Source of the DNA: CAYRUP01 sp964489265
GTDB taxonomy: Bacteria; Pseudomonadota; Gammaproteobacteria; DSM-16500
Assembly (NCBI GenBank): GCA_964489265.1
Contig: CAZAXX010000019.1
Coordinates: forward strand, 1-35,080
Direction: 5' to 3'
DNA: 35,080 bases
The position numbers and the translations under genes were made by a program. This document shows, one piece after another, positions 7,870-16,155 of the stretch. Each line of letters begins with the position of its first letter. The stretch's first letter is position 1. The notes below the pieces were generated by a model, which saw nothing but the letters and a program-made list of their open reading frames with translations, was not told where the DNA came from and searched no databases.

Positions 7870-8495
7870 AAAAATATTTTCTGTCAATGATGGCGTTATT
7901 TGTAGCAGGTTGTATGACGTTATTTTTACTTCCTGCCATTTCAGAGGCCGCAGGTGATCCTGTTCAGATGTTACAATCGGTTGCAGATCAAATGATTGCA
8001 AGTTTGAAAAAAAATAAAACCACATTACGAGAAAATCCCTCTCTCGTTTATTCATTAGCAACACGAATTATTGTTCCACATGCGGATTTGGATGAAATGT
8101 CCAAACGCGTGCTACCGCCACAAACATGGAATAGTGCAACGCAAGGTCAACGCCAACAATTTAAACGAGAGTTTACTACTTTATTGGTGAGAACCTATGC
8201 TTCTGCATTGGCAGAATACAAAGACCAGACTGTGAAATTTTTCCCAGTACGCGGCGGCTATCAAGGTAGATCCACTGTGCAAGTGAATAGCCAAATTGTT
8301 CGTAACGATGGTCCGTCTATTTCTGTGATGTATAGTCTTGTGTCCACCGGCGGTGGCTGGAGACTTTATGATATGACAGTGGAAGGCGTTAGCATGTTAG
8401 AAAGTTTCCGTTCACAGTTTTCTGATCAATTATCCAAAGGCGATATGGCAAGTTTAATTGCTGTGCTGAGAAATCATAATACGGGGCGGTCATAG
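7866..8495 (+). CDS. mlaC: Periplasmic phospholipid shuttle MlaC
   Basis: A 209-aa MlaC/Ttg2D-family protein: an N-terminal export signal, then the domain with the ARIIVPHADLDEMSKRVL-like start, a QRQQFKREFTTLLVRTYA segment and GGGWRLYDMTVEGVS near the end. It ferries phospholipids between the outer-membrane MlaA complex and MlaFEDB. The signal contains VAGC at residues 13-16, which resembles a lipobox, but the hydrophobic core runs on past Cys16 to a better SEA-AG signal-peptidase I site, so I favour a soluble periplasmic product. It starts by 4-nt overlap with mlaD and shares one base with mlaB. Confidence 0.93.
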   Translation: MKKYFLSMMALFVAGCMTLFLLPAISEAAGDPVQMLQSVADQMIASLKKNKTTLRENPSLVYSLATRIIVPHADLDEMSKRVLPPQTWNSATQGQRQQFKREFTTLLVRTYASALAEYKDQTVKFFPVRGGYQGRSTVQVNSQIVRNDGPSISVMYSLVSTGGGWRLYDMTVEGVSMLESFRSQFSDQLSKGDMASLIAVLRNHNTGRS

Positions 8496-8776
8496 TGACT
8501 AGCATCGTACAGCAAAATGGTCGCCTGATTGTTTCGGGCGACTTGAATTTTTCAACCGTCGTAGAATTATGGCGAGAGAGTTTGTCATTATTTTCTTCGT
8601 TGAGCACGTTAGATTTTGATTTAAGTAATATTCATTCTTCCAATAGTGCGGGTGTTGCTCTTATTATTGAATGGATTAAGTACGCAAAAAATAAAAATAA
8701 AGTAATCACGTTTTTGAATGTTCCTCAGCAGTTGGAATCAATTATTTCAGCTGCTGGAATTAAAAAAATATTATAA
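8495..8776 (+). CDS. mlaB: STAS-domain protein MlaB
   Basis: A 93-aa single STAS domain with the anti-anti-sigma-like strand FDLSNIHSSNSAGVAL followed by an amphipathic helix. MlaB binds MlaF in the cytoplasm and is needed for ATPase activity and stability of the complex. It uses a GTG start that shares its G with the mlaC TAG stop, preceded by a GGGGCGG site. It is small and divergent, but position makes the call secure. The bolA-like ibaG and murA genes that often follow are absent. Confidence 0.88.
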   Translation: MTSIVQQNGRLIVSGDLNFSTVVELWRESLSLFSSLSTLDFDLSNIHSSNSAGVALIIEWIKYAKNKNKVITFLNVPQQLESIISAAGIKKIL

Positions 8777-8797
8777 AAATAAAAAAACGAGGCGTTA

Positions 8798-9769
8798 ATG
8801 AGTTTAGATCAACAGCCTGCTGGCGAAAGCAGCTTAGCGGGTTCTATTTCTTTGCATTTTGTTGCAGAATTTGGTGAAGCTGAAACATATCATCGCCTTA
8901 TAAAAGCATTAGGGGATGCAGCGCAATCTGCCGCAAAAAAACTTAACGATGATGGCCTTTTACCGTTGCAATTAGTTGATAAAAATAATAGTGGCGATGG
9001 CGAAATAATCCGACGAGGATTGGAAGAATTATCACTGGATAAACAATTTAAACCGTTGAATATTCCTCTCGATATTGAAGAAATTAAAAAAACATATTGG
9101 GATTTGATTTCAGATAATGCTTTGTTAGCTAATCATTTATTATATGGTTGCATTGCAGCAAATGACGTTAGAAAAAATATTAAAGCATCCTGGACACATC
9201 CATCGATAAATCTATTATCAGATAAACAATTTGCTGAAATTAAAGCAGAATGCCAGGCCGTTCGTGATGAATATGAAAAGTTGATTGGACGCACTGCACT
9301 GACGCAAAGCGCAGACGATGTCATGGTTAATAATTTAAAAAATATTGTACGCGTTGTCACCAAACATGGTCGCGGTAATTGTTATGAGCATAGTTGTTTG
9401 GTGCTAGATCGTTTACTTAAAATGAAAATCAAAGCCTATGTAGAAATTATTGGTATTGAAAATGGTGACCATGTTTTTGTCGTCATTGGTAGATTTTCTG
9501 GAGGCAACCTTAATGATTTTACAACCTGGGGTAAATCAGCGGTTGTAGTGGATGCGTGGGCAGGCGACGTCTATCCCGCTTCAGAAATATCACATAAATT
9601 GCATGATTTTGTTTTTTATAATAGAGGCAAAATCAGGTGTATTACATTTCCTTATGATCCGAATTATCATCGGTTTGTTCATGATAAAGATGTGAATTTG
9701 AGTGAGGGGTATTTTTTACTGCTTTGTCATCCTGAGCGACGTGCATTACTGTCCGGTGAATCGGACTAA
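8798..9769 (+). CDS. Putative papain/transglutaminase-fold cysteine hydrolase
   Basis: A 323-aa protein that I do not recognise as a named family. No signal peptide or membrane helix is visible. Residues 1-175 look helical. From 190 on the pattern fits a cysteine hydrolase: Cys195 in GRGNCYEHS at a helix start, His225 in GDHVFVVIGR on a strand, and Asp252 in VVVDAWAGDVYP. This Cys-His-Asp order and spacing is that of papain-like and transglutaminase-like enzymes, including several secreted bacterial effectors. It starts 21 nt after mlaB with a GAGG site, so it is probably cotranscribed with the mla genes, although it is not a usual mla partner. Residues 310-323 are encoded by a dispersed repeat (9726 onward), so the original C-terminus was different. 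The catalytic assignment is inference from motif spacing. Confidence 0.75.
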   Translation: MSLDQQPAGESSLAGSISLHFVAEFGEAETYHRLIKALGDAAQSAAKKLNDDGLLPLQLVDKNNSGDGEIIRRGLEELSLDKQFKPLNIPLDIEEIKKTYWDLISDNALLANHLLYGCIAANDVRKNIKASWTHPSINLLSDKQFAEIKAECQAVRDEYEKLIGRTALTQSADDVMVNNLKNIVRVVTKHGRGNCYEHSCLVLDRLLKMKIKAYVEIIGIENGDHVFVVIGRFSGGNLNDFTTWGKSAVVVDAWAGDVYPASEISHKLHDFVFYNRGKIRCITFPYDPNYHRFVHDKDVNLSEGYFLLLCHPERRALLSGESD

Positions 9770-9933
9770 CATTCAACAACCCACCCCCGCACAAATTTTT
9801 GCTTCAATACTTAACTTTTTTTGTCTAGATCGGTGGGCAAAAATTTGTGCGGGGGTGGGCTGTTGAAGTGAAAGATCTCTATTGGGAGATCCTTCACTTC
9901 GTTCAGGATGACAAAAAAACCGTTCAGGATGAC
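9726..9933. repeat. Composite GTCATCCTGA-type palindromic repeat
   Basis: The left end GTCATCCTGAGCGA (9726-9739) is matched by its near-inverse ending at 9912 (TTCGTTCAGGATGAC). Inside lie a 31-bp inverted repeat (9772-9867) and a smaller one (9868-9879 against 9886-9897, one mismatch). A 14-bp piece, CGTTCAGGATGACA, occurs twice (9900-9913 and 9921-9934). The same family recurs at 13964-14037 and 35053-35080. The left end lies inside the preceding reading frame and supplies its last 14 codons and stop. Confidence 0.8.
9772..9867. terminator. Long hairpin between convergent genes
   Basis: Arms 9772-9802 and 9837-9867 are 31-bp inverse copies with one mismatch and a 34-nt loop. The arms are rich in C on one side and G on the other (CCACCCCCGC / GCGGGGGTGG). 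It lies 2 nt after the stop of the cysteine-hydrolase-like gene and between it and the convergent htrA gene, so its transcript would end both units from either side. There is no clean U-run, so the terminator role is inferred. Confidence 0.5.
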
Positions 9934-9951
9934 ACGACACTTTTGTCTGGT

Positions 9952-11310
9952 CTAAGATTGCTTGCTAATCACTAAAAATATTGCGCCAGGACCTCTTAAT
10001 ACGTTTAGTAACAGAGTATCTTTAGCGCTAGCCGCCATTTTTTTCAGCTCATCAATAGAGGTAATCTTTTGTTGATTAGCGGTAGTGATCACATCACCTG
10101 GACGTAAATCAGACTGCCAAGCATTGGTATCCTCTTGAACGGTTACCACGAGCACACCTTTTATGTTGCCGTGAATTGGACTTAGCAAGGTGAAATCTTT
10201 TAAGCTAACACCGTACAAGAATGGATCCAAAGCTGCATTGGCTTCTTCACGTTTTTTCGGATCAGTCAGGGTAGCGGTTAAATTTACTTTTTTATTGTTT
10301 CGAAGAACTGAAATATTGGCATTTGAATCAACCCGGATAAAGCCAACTTCATTTACAACATCATTTGCATTTTTAATATCAGCATTATTGACGGATGTGA
10401 TGATGTCGCCAATTTGTAAACCGGCTTTTTCTGCGGGGGAATTAGGCAACACTTGCGTGACGACAGCCCCTTTTGATGCACTTAAATTAAATGCGGTAGC
10501 AAGGTCGGGTGAAATATCTTGAGCGCCAATCCCAAGCGTTCCACGGCGAACATTGCCATATTCAATTAATTGCTGCATCACACTTTTTGCCATATTCGAT
10601 GGAATTGCAAAACCAATTCCAATACTGCCGCGATCTGGAGCAAGAATGGCGGTGTTGATACCAATTAATTGACCATCTGTGTTAACCAATGCGCCACCTG
10701 AATTACCAGGATTAATAGATGCATCGATCTGAATAAAATTCTCGTAATTTTCAATCCCTAATGTGCTACGTCCAAGTGCGCTGATGATGCCTGATGTGAC
10801 ACTTTGACTTAAACCAAATGGGTTGCCAATTGCAGCAACGATATCACCAACTTTTAGGTTAGCCGAGTCAGCGAGAGTAATCGCAGAGAGGTTTTTTGCC
10901 TGTATTTGCAATAAGGCAATATCAGATGGTTTATCTAAACCTATGGTTTTTGCAGTGTAGTGATGACCATCGCTCAGTGTAACAACGACTCTTTCCGCGT
11001 CTTCCACAACATGTGCATTCGTTAAAATGTAACCTTTTTCCGCATTCACAATAACGCCTGATCCAACGGATAGGTATTTATCTGGGACAGGCGCATTTTG
11101 GTCGGCTTGTTGTTGTTTTTGAATTCGATTTAAAGTGTTTAAGTCGGTGATTTTAATTTGTGCGCGGATGTTTACAACCGATGGTAAAATTTTCTGAAGC
11201 ATCGGTGCGAGGCTGGGGCTTGCTGCGATGCCGGCGAAACTTGCAGTACTACCAACCAAACAGCTAAGCATAAGCAGAAGGAAGAGTGCTTTACGAATTA
11301 TATTGTTCAT
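9952..11310 (-). CDS. Periplasmic serine protease, HtrA/DegQ type, two PDZ domains
   Basis: A 452-aa HtrA-family protease: signal peptide (residues 1 to about 27), a trypsin-like domain with His100 (LTNAHVVEDA), Asp130 (PSDIALLQI) and Ser204 (PGNSGGAL), PDZ1 about 255-340 and PDZ2 about 365-445. Such proteins degrade or refold damaged periplasmic proteins. Two PDZ domains and a short loop region favour DegQ/DegP (MucD-like) over the one-PDZ DegS. The start follows an AGAGGA site. A possible promoter (TCGACG, 17 bp, TATACT at 11348-11343) lies at the end of pgeF. It is next to bamD-rluD-pgeF, a fitting place for an outer-membrane quality-control protease. Confidence 0.93.
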   Translation of the reverse strand: MNNIIRKALFLLLMLSCLVGSTASFAGIAASPSLAPMLQKILPSVVNIRAQIKITDLNTLNRIQKQQQADQNAPVPDKYLSVGSGVIVNAEKGYILTNAHVVEDAERVVVTLSDGHHYTAKTIGLDKPSDIALLQIQAKNLSAITLADSANLKVGDIVAAIGNPFGLSQSVTSGIISALGRSTLGIENYENFIQIDASINPGNSGGALVNTDGQLIGINTAILAPDRGSIGIGFAIPSNMAKSVMQQLIEYGNVRRGTLGIGAQDISPDLATAFNLSASKGAVVTQVLPNSPAEKAGLQIGDIITSVNNADIKNANDVVNEVGFIRVDSNANISVLRNNKKVNLTATLTDPKKREEANAALDPFLYGVSLKDFTLLSPIHGNIKGVLVVTVQEDTNAWQSDLRPGDVITTANQQKITSIDELKKMAASAKDTLLLNVLRGPGAIFLVISKQS

Positions 11311-11357
11311 CTCTGATTCCTCTGAAAAAAAACATCTTTAGCAGTATATATCACACA

Positions 11358-12098
11358 TTAATCAACGTCGATATAAATCAAACTGGCCATTCGACCAGTT
11401 TTGTTGCCATCTCGTCGATAAGAAAAAAATGATTCTTTATCGGAGTAAGTACAATATTCTCCACCCGAAATATCAATCACGCCTTGCTGCTGCAAACGCA
11501 ATCGTGCCAAGCCATAAATATCCGCTAACCAACGTTGGTTGGGAGAGGGTTTGAAGAAATGCATAGCGTCTTTGTGTGCGTCAATAAAAAGCTGCCGAAC
11601 TTCTTCGCCTACTTCAAATACGCTAGGTCCAATCGCAGGACCCAGCCAAGCCAGTAAATTTTGATTTGGAAAATTCATTGCGGCTAGTGTACTTTCAATC
11701 ACACCATTGGCGAGTCCACGCCAACCGGCATGAATTGCTGCAACGGTTGTTCCTTCGCGATCACAAAGTAAAATTGGTAAGCAATCTGCTGTCATAATAA
11801 CGCAAATACGATTCACTTCCTGAGTGAATGCGGCATCTGCATTTTTACCGTAATTTTCGGGTATCGCAGGTAGGGCGATCGTACTATGCGTTTGTTCCAT
11901 CCAAATAGGATCTGCCGGCAATCCAAGCGTTTTTTTTAAAAGCTCACGATTTTGTTGAACAGCTTCCCTTTCATCCCCTACATGATGTGCTAAATTAAAA
12001 GTATGGTAAGGCGCATGACTAACCCCGCCTGATCGTAAAGTTGAATAAGCTTTAATATGCGGCGGAGCGGACCAATTTGGTTTAATCACATGGCTCAT
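11358..12098 (-). CDS. pgeF: PgeF/YfiH purine nucleoside phosphorylase (LACC1 family)
   Basis: A 246-aa protein of the family once called multicopper polyphenol oxidase. The zinc ligands are visible: His71 (EQTHS), Cys106 (TADC) and His123 (AIHAGWRG), with the GPAIGPSVFEVG motif after them. Known members cleave purine nucleosides by phosphorolysis and deaminate adenosine, or act in peptidoglycan editing. The start overlaps the rluD stop by 4 nt (ATGA), as in the rluD-yfiH pair of enterobacteria. Confidence 0.92.
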   Translation of the reverse strand: MSHVIKPNWSAPPHIKAYSTLRSGGVSHAPYHTFNLAHHVGDEREAVQQNRELLKKTLGLPADPIWMEQTHSTIALPAIPENYGKNADAAFTQEVNRICVIMTADCLPILLCDREGTTVAAIHAGWRGLANGVIESTLAAMNFPNQNLLAWLGPAIGPSVFEVGEEVRQLFIDAHKDAMHFFKPSPNQRWLADIYGLARLRLQQQGVIDISGGEYCTYSDKESFFSYRRDGNKTGRMASLIYIDVD

Positions 12099-13069
12099 TT
12101 AAAATCCTCATCAAGAGATAATTTTGCATCTGAGCGCAACACTTTAATTAAGTTTTGCATATCATCGGGCAATGGCGCTTGCCAGCTCATTTCTTTCTTG
12201 GTGACGGGATGAATCAAGCCCAGTTCTGATGCGTGTAAGGCTTGGCGTTTGAATTTACGCAATTGCTCAATCAATTCGGGCGATGCACCACGTGGTAGCT
12301 GTAAGCGGCCGCCATAGATTTGATCGCCGAGTAAGGGATGTCTTATATGCGTCATATGTACGCGTATTTGATGCGTGCGTCCGGTTTCCAGTTGAACTTT
12401 TATTCGAGTATGGTCACGATATTTTTCTACCACCCGATAATGTGTCACGGCAGGTTTACCCGTCTCAATGACAGTCATACGTTTACGTTGGATAGGATGT
12501 CGGCCAATCGGTTCATCCACTGTGCCGCCGCTTAATAAAGTCCCATTCACAACGGCTTGATAAATACGCGAAATAGATCGAGCTTTCATTTGTTTGGATA
12601 AATCCATGAGAGCCGCATGTGTTTTCGCAATCACGAGCAAGCCTGAGGTGTCTTTATCTAAGCGATGGATAATCCCAGCACGCGGCAGATTCAATAAGTC
12701 AGGAACATGATGCAAGAGAGCATTCAGCAAGGTATTGTCAAGGTTGCCAGCAGCAGGGTGGACGACCATGCCAACGGGTTTATTGATGACGAGCAATGCG
12801 TCATCCTCATAAACCACCGCGAGCTCAATCGGTTGTGCTTCCCAGGTTGGCTGCACTTTACGTGCCGCATTAATAATGATTTCTTCTCCGCCAAGCACAA
12901 GATCTTTTGCTTTAAGGTGTTTATTATCAACTGTGATAAGCGCGTTTTTTATCCATTCCTGAATTTGCGTACGTGAAAAATCAGGCAATAGCTTCGCTAA
13001 AGCTTGATCAAGTCTTGTGCCGCCCAAATTATCGGGAATGGTTAGGGTAAGATTTATTTTTTCTGTCAT
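12095..13069 (-). CDS. rluD: 23S rRNA pseudouridine synthase RluD
   Basis: A 324-aa RluA-family synthase: an N-terminal S4 RNA-binding domain (about residues 16-75) and a catalytic domain with INKPVGMVVHPA (95-106) and HRLDKDTSG (135-143), where Asp138 is the catalytic residue. RluD makes the pseudouridines of helix 69 in 23S rRNA. RluD rather than RluC is supported by the divergent bamD gene and the downstream pgeF, the conserved gammaproteobacterial order. Confidence 0.93.
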   Translation of the reverse strand: MTEKINLTLTIPDNLGGTRLDQALAKLLPDFSRTQIQEWIKNALITVDNKHLKAKDLVLGGEEIIINAARKVQPTWEAQPIELAVVYEDDALLVINKPVGMVVHPAAGNLDNTLLNALLHHVPDLLNLPRAGIIHRLDKDTSGLLVIAKTHAALMDLSKQMKARSISRIYQAVVNGTLLSGGTVDEPIGRHPIQRKRMTVIETGKPAVTHYRVVEKYRDHTRIKVQLETGRTHQIRVHMTHIRHPLLGDQIYGGRLQLPRGASPELIEQLRKFKRQALHASELGLIHPVTKKEMSWQAPLPDDMQNLIKVLRSDAKLSLDEDFK

Positions 13070-13167
13070 GGCATGAGTACTCGTATTTTATAGCGTGAAT
13101 GATGACAAAATTTCGTTTACAATGCACGCCACATTGTTTAAAAAATTTCGAGGTTGGTCTTTATATT

Positions 13168-13950
13168 ATGAAATTTGTAACAAAATCATTGCTTATGGCG
13201 ACTGGAATATCGTGCTCATTGTTGTTAGCGTCTTGTGCGTCGAACATAGATCCTGCTGATGCTTACAAGGGTGAAACTGCAGAACAAATTTTTCAAAAGG
13301 GTGAAGCGGAACTCCGCGGTAAAAATTATTCAGAAGCAGTCAAGCGTTTTGAAGCATTGGATGTTCAATATCCTTATGAACATAACACGGAAATAGCCCA
13401 ACTCCATATTATCTATGCTTATTACATGACTAGCGATTACGCATCTGCTGAATCAGCAGCTGATCGTTTTATTCATGCGCATCCAACCAATCCGCATGCA
13501 GATTATGCGTATTATATGCGTGGCTTATCTAATTATTATCAAAATCTAGGGGTTTTCGAGCGGATTTTTGCTGTTGATCTTGCCACACGTGATTTGGCGC
13601 AAATCAAAAAGTCGTTTGCTGATTTTGCAGAAGTGACTCACACCTATCCGAATAGTTATTATGCGCCTTCTGCACATCAATACATGATTTATTTAAGAAA
13701 TATTTTAGCAAATCACGAATTGGAAATAGCACAGTATTACTATAGCCGAGAAGCTTATGTGGCGGCAGCTGATCGTGCCAATATTGTTGTCCAAAAATAT
13801 CAGGGTGCTCCTGCCGTGCCAGAAGCGCTGGTTATTATGGCGAAATCATATCGTGCATTGAATCTGAAGCAGAATGAAAGTGAGACAATGCAAGTCTTGC
13901 AATACAATTATCCTAATTCAAGTTATGTGAAAGCAGCGGCAAAAGCGTAA
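13168..13950 (+). CDS. bamD: Outer-membrane assembly lipoprotein BamD
   Basis: A 260-aa lipoprotein. The start at 13168 gives a lipoprotein signal with lipobox LASC (Cys23); an open frame reaches 23 codons further up but would bury the signal. The mature part is built of TPR-like helix pairs, including ADYAYYMRGLSNYY and a final PNSSYVKAA, as in BamD. It is an essential part of the BAM complex that inserts outer-membrane beta-barrels. Divergent from rluD across a 98-bp gap, in which TACAAT (13118-13123) could be a -10 but has no good -35. Confidence 0.94.
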   Translation: MKFVTKSLLMATGISCSLLLASCASNIDPADAYKGETAEQIFQKGEAELRGKNYSEAVKRFEALDVQYPYEHNTEIAQLHIIYAYYMTSDYASAESAADRFIHAHPTNPHADYAYYMRGLSNYYQNLGVFERIFAVDLATRDLAQIKKSFADFAEVTHTYPNSYYAPSAHQYMIYLRNILANHELEIAQYYYSREAYVAAADRANIVVQKYQGAPAVPEALVIMAKSYRALNLKQNESETMQVLQYNYPNSSYVKAAAKA

Positions 13951-13963
13951 TTATTCATCCTGT

Positions 13964-14037
13964 GTCATCCTGAACGAAGTGAAGGACCTCCCTGTTATAA
14001 TGCGGAGATCCTTCGAGAAAAGCGCTCTCAGGATGAC
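13964..14037. repeat. GTCATCCTGA-type palindromic repeat (74 bp)
   Basis: The outer arms GTCATCCTGA (13964-13973) and TCAGGATGAC (14028-14037) are perfect inverses; inner arms 13981-13991 and 14004-14014 are inverses with one mismatch. It fills the gap between the convergent bamD and P450 genes, 13 nt and 7 nt from their stops, and could act as a two-way terminator. It belongs to the same family as the copies at 9726 and 35053. Confidence 0.85.
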
Positions 14038-14044
14038 AATGGAT

Positions 14045-15667
14045 CTAACCAGGTCTAGCCGCAGGTTTTGGTTCATCAAGCGGCAGCGCTTTTACAGTTA
14101 ATTTAAGATGTGTATGCAAATTAAAACCTTGCTGCGTTTGATAACAATGTGGATCCTCTATTAGATAACGATTCTTCATCAACATGATTCCTAGTAACGA
14201 CATGATTTCCATTCTTGAAAATTTTCTGCCGGGACATTTTCTTTCCTGAAAACCAAATGGGAAAAATTGATGAGCAGCAGGTTCTTTGAATGTAAATTTT
14301 CCTTCGCTGTCTTTTTCTAAAAATCGCCACGGATTAAATACCAAAGGATCTTTGTAGACTTCTTCATTCAAATGAACATTGACTGTAGATATAAAATAAA
14401 TGTCGCCCTTACGTAAAGTAACGTCTCCCACTGTTACATCTCGCTTTACGCCGCCTTTCATTCTAGCTAACGGCGGACGCAAGCGTAAGCTTTCATAGAA
14501 CACTGCTTTTACAAAAATTAATTTATCTAAATCTTCTTTAGTTAAAGCATCGAGCTCTTTATTGTTTGCAATTAAATAATTTTGAATTTCCTCACGCATC
14601 GCATCCACAACCGGTTTATGTTTTGGATCGGCGAGAAAAGTTAACGCAAATTGTAGCGTCTGTGCAGTTGTCTCGTGACCGACCACGAGTGAAAGCGCTG
14701 CATTTTTTAGTACAGCAGGAGAATAAAGAAGCGCTACGAATTGTTCACCTCGGCTTGCTAATGCTTCATCCCATTCATCTTGTGTTTTCGTGTTGTTGGG
14801 GTCCCAGGCTTTCCGGAGTGAAATATCTCTGATCCAATTTGGTGTGTTTAGAATATTTTCTTGGTTCAATTTAATTAGTCCTGCAAGACCCGCATAACCA
14901 GGCGCCATGGCTTCTTCTAATGTTTTTTGTCCGAATGCATATTTGTCAATGAATTCAACTAATGTATTGAGAGGCCATGGCGTACTGTTTTTCGGGTTCG
15001 CAATTTTCTTAGCAACTTCATCTATCGTCGCTGTAAAATCATTCATATAGTCATCAGGAAAATTTACGAGACCCAACTGTGTGGCGCCCATCGTTTCCAT
15101 TGCAAATCGTGCAGAAAAATTTGCTAAATTAGTAATTCCCTTCTCAGCTTCTTTTTGATATTTCATCGCTATATCAAAGATATCAGGTAATATTCTTTTT
15201 ACTCTAGGATCGACAAAAAAATGTTGATGAAATTCATTACTTAGTTTTTTCCAGGGTTCAGTTTTTGCTTCTTTCTCAAAAATAGTATGATCGCCAAATA
15301 GCTTGTTAAAAATACCGCTCACATCATTATTTTGGATTGCATCAGGATTATCAAAAATTAATGCTTTAACCTGTGAGGGATGACTGAATTCCGGAATTTG
15401 TTTATGTAAAAATCGAAAATAGGTGGGAATTTTGGTAACTTCAGTCATCTTTTTTTCGATATCTTTTTGATCGCGATTCTCATGGGCATATACACCCACT
15501 TTTTTATATTCGCCTAACTTAAATTGGCCTGTTAAACCCAAGCCATCATTCGAACTTGCATCCCAGATATCGCCTAATACATCTCTCGCAGTTTCAACAT
15601 AAACATTTTTTACTCGTGAAAAAAGATTTTGCAACCATGATTGCGAAGATTTATTTCGTGCATCCAT
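14045..15667 (-). CDS. Cytochrome P450
   Basis: A 540-aa P450 with all core motifs: the I-helix VVGHETTAQT (Glu332-Thr333), the K-helix ESLRLRPP (Glu392, Arg395) and the heme loop FFPFGFQERKCPGRKF, in which Cys478 is the axial ligand. P450s use O2 and two electrons to oxidise lipids or xenobiotics. At 540 aa it is longer than most soluble bacterial P450s (near 400-450 aa). It lacks an N-terminal membrane anchor, the first 60 residues being mostly charged. No ferredoxin or reductase gene is nearby, so the electron donor is unknown. It follows a secreted BON-domain gene after 14 nt and is likely cotranscribed with it. Substrate and subfamily cannot be read from sequence. Confidence 0.93.
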   Translation of the reverse strand: MDARNKSSQSWLQNLFSRVKNVYVETARDVLGDIWDASSNDGLGLTGQFKLGEYKKVGVYAHENRDQKDIEKKMTEVTKIPTYFRFLHKQIPEFSHPSQVKALIFDNPDAIQNNDVSGIFNKLFGDHTIFEKEAKTEPWKKLSNEFHQHFFVDPRVKRILPDIFDIAMKYQKEAEKGITNLANFSARFAMETMGATQLGLVNFPDDYMNDFTATIDEVAKKIANPKNSTPWPLNTLVEFIDKYAFGQKTLEEAMAPGYAGLAGLIKLNQENILNTPNWIRDISLRKAWDPNNTKTQDEWDEALASRGEQFVALLYSPAVLKNAALSLVVGHETTAQTLQFALTFLADPKHKPVVDAMREEIQNYLIANNKELDALTKEDLDKLIFVKAVFYESLRLRPPLARMKGGVKRDVTVGDVTLRKGDIYFISTVNVHLNEEVYKDPLVFNPWRFLEKDSEGKFTFKEPAAHQFFPFGFQERKCPGRKFSRMEIMSLLGIMLMKNRYLIEDPHCYQTQQGFNLHTHLKLTVKALPLDEPKPAARPG

Positions 15668-15681
15668 TTTTTTTCTCCAGA

Positions 15682-16134
15682 TTACGCTTTTTCACGTACA
15701 ACTAGCTGATCCGTATTAACAGATCTGACACCTTTGACAGAAGATGCAATTTTAACAATCGTATTCGCCTGTTCTTCTGTATCCACTGTGCCGCTGAGTG
15801 AAACAACCGCATTGTCGGTAGAGACACTCACGTTGGGAATATTTCTTTTAAGTAATAGCTGGGAGTGAATATAGGCAGTCATCGCAGCATCTTCGATAAA
15901 TAATGCCGGATTAGGAAAATGGTTTTCAGTTTGTGAAACAGGTTGTGAAACTTTATTTGTTGGAGCTTTTTCAGCGATACGTGAGTTTTTTGCAGGCTGG
16001 GCAACCGTTTTTGCAGGCGTCGCATTGGAAAAGTTGCTTGAAATAGCATCTGAAAGATCACTCACCGAGATGGCCTGAGAAATTTGCGGAGCTAAGGTGG
16101 TCAGTAAAGAAAACAAAACAATTTTTAATCTCAT
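15682..16134 (-). CDS. Secreted BON-domain protein
   Basis: A 150-aa protein with a signal peptide (residues 1-21, SQA cleavage), a Ser/Lys/Asn-rich linker and one BON domain (about 82-148) with the usual NAVVSLSGTVDTEEQA turn and a VKGVRSV near the end. BON domains bind phospholipid membranes; OsmY and DolP are examples, but those have two BON domains while this has one. It lies 14 nt upstream of the P450 gene. The periplasmic place follows from the signal peptide; the role is unknown. Confidence 0.87.
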   Translation of the reverse strand: MRLKIVLFSLLTTLAPQISQAISVSDLSDAISSNFSNATPAKTVAQPAKNSRIAEKAPTNKVSQPVSQTENHFPNPALFIEDAAMTAYIHSQLLLKRNIPNVSVSTDNAVVSLSGTVDTEEQANTIVKIASSVKGVRSVNTDQLVVREKA

Positions 16135-16155
16135 ACAAACATTATCCTTATTGTA

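Noticed and set aside
7866..7955. MlaC as a lipoprotein because of VAGC at residues 13-16.
   Set aside because: The hydrophobic core continues well past the Cys and a better signal-peptidase I site follows; MlaC is normally soluble.
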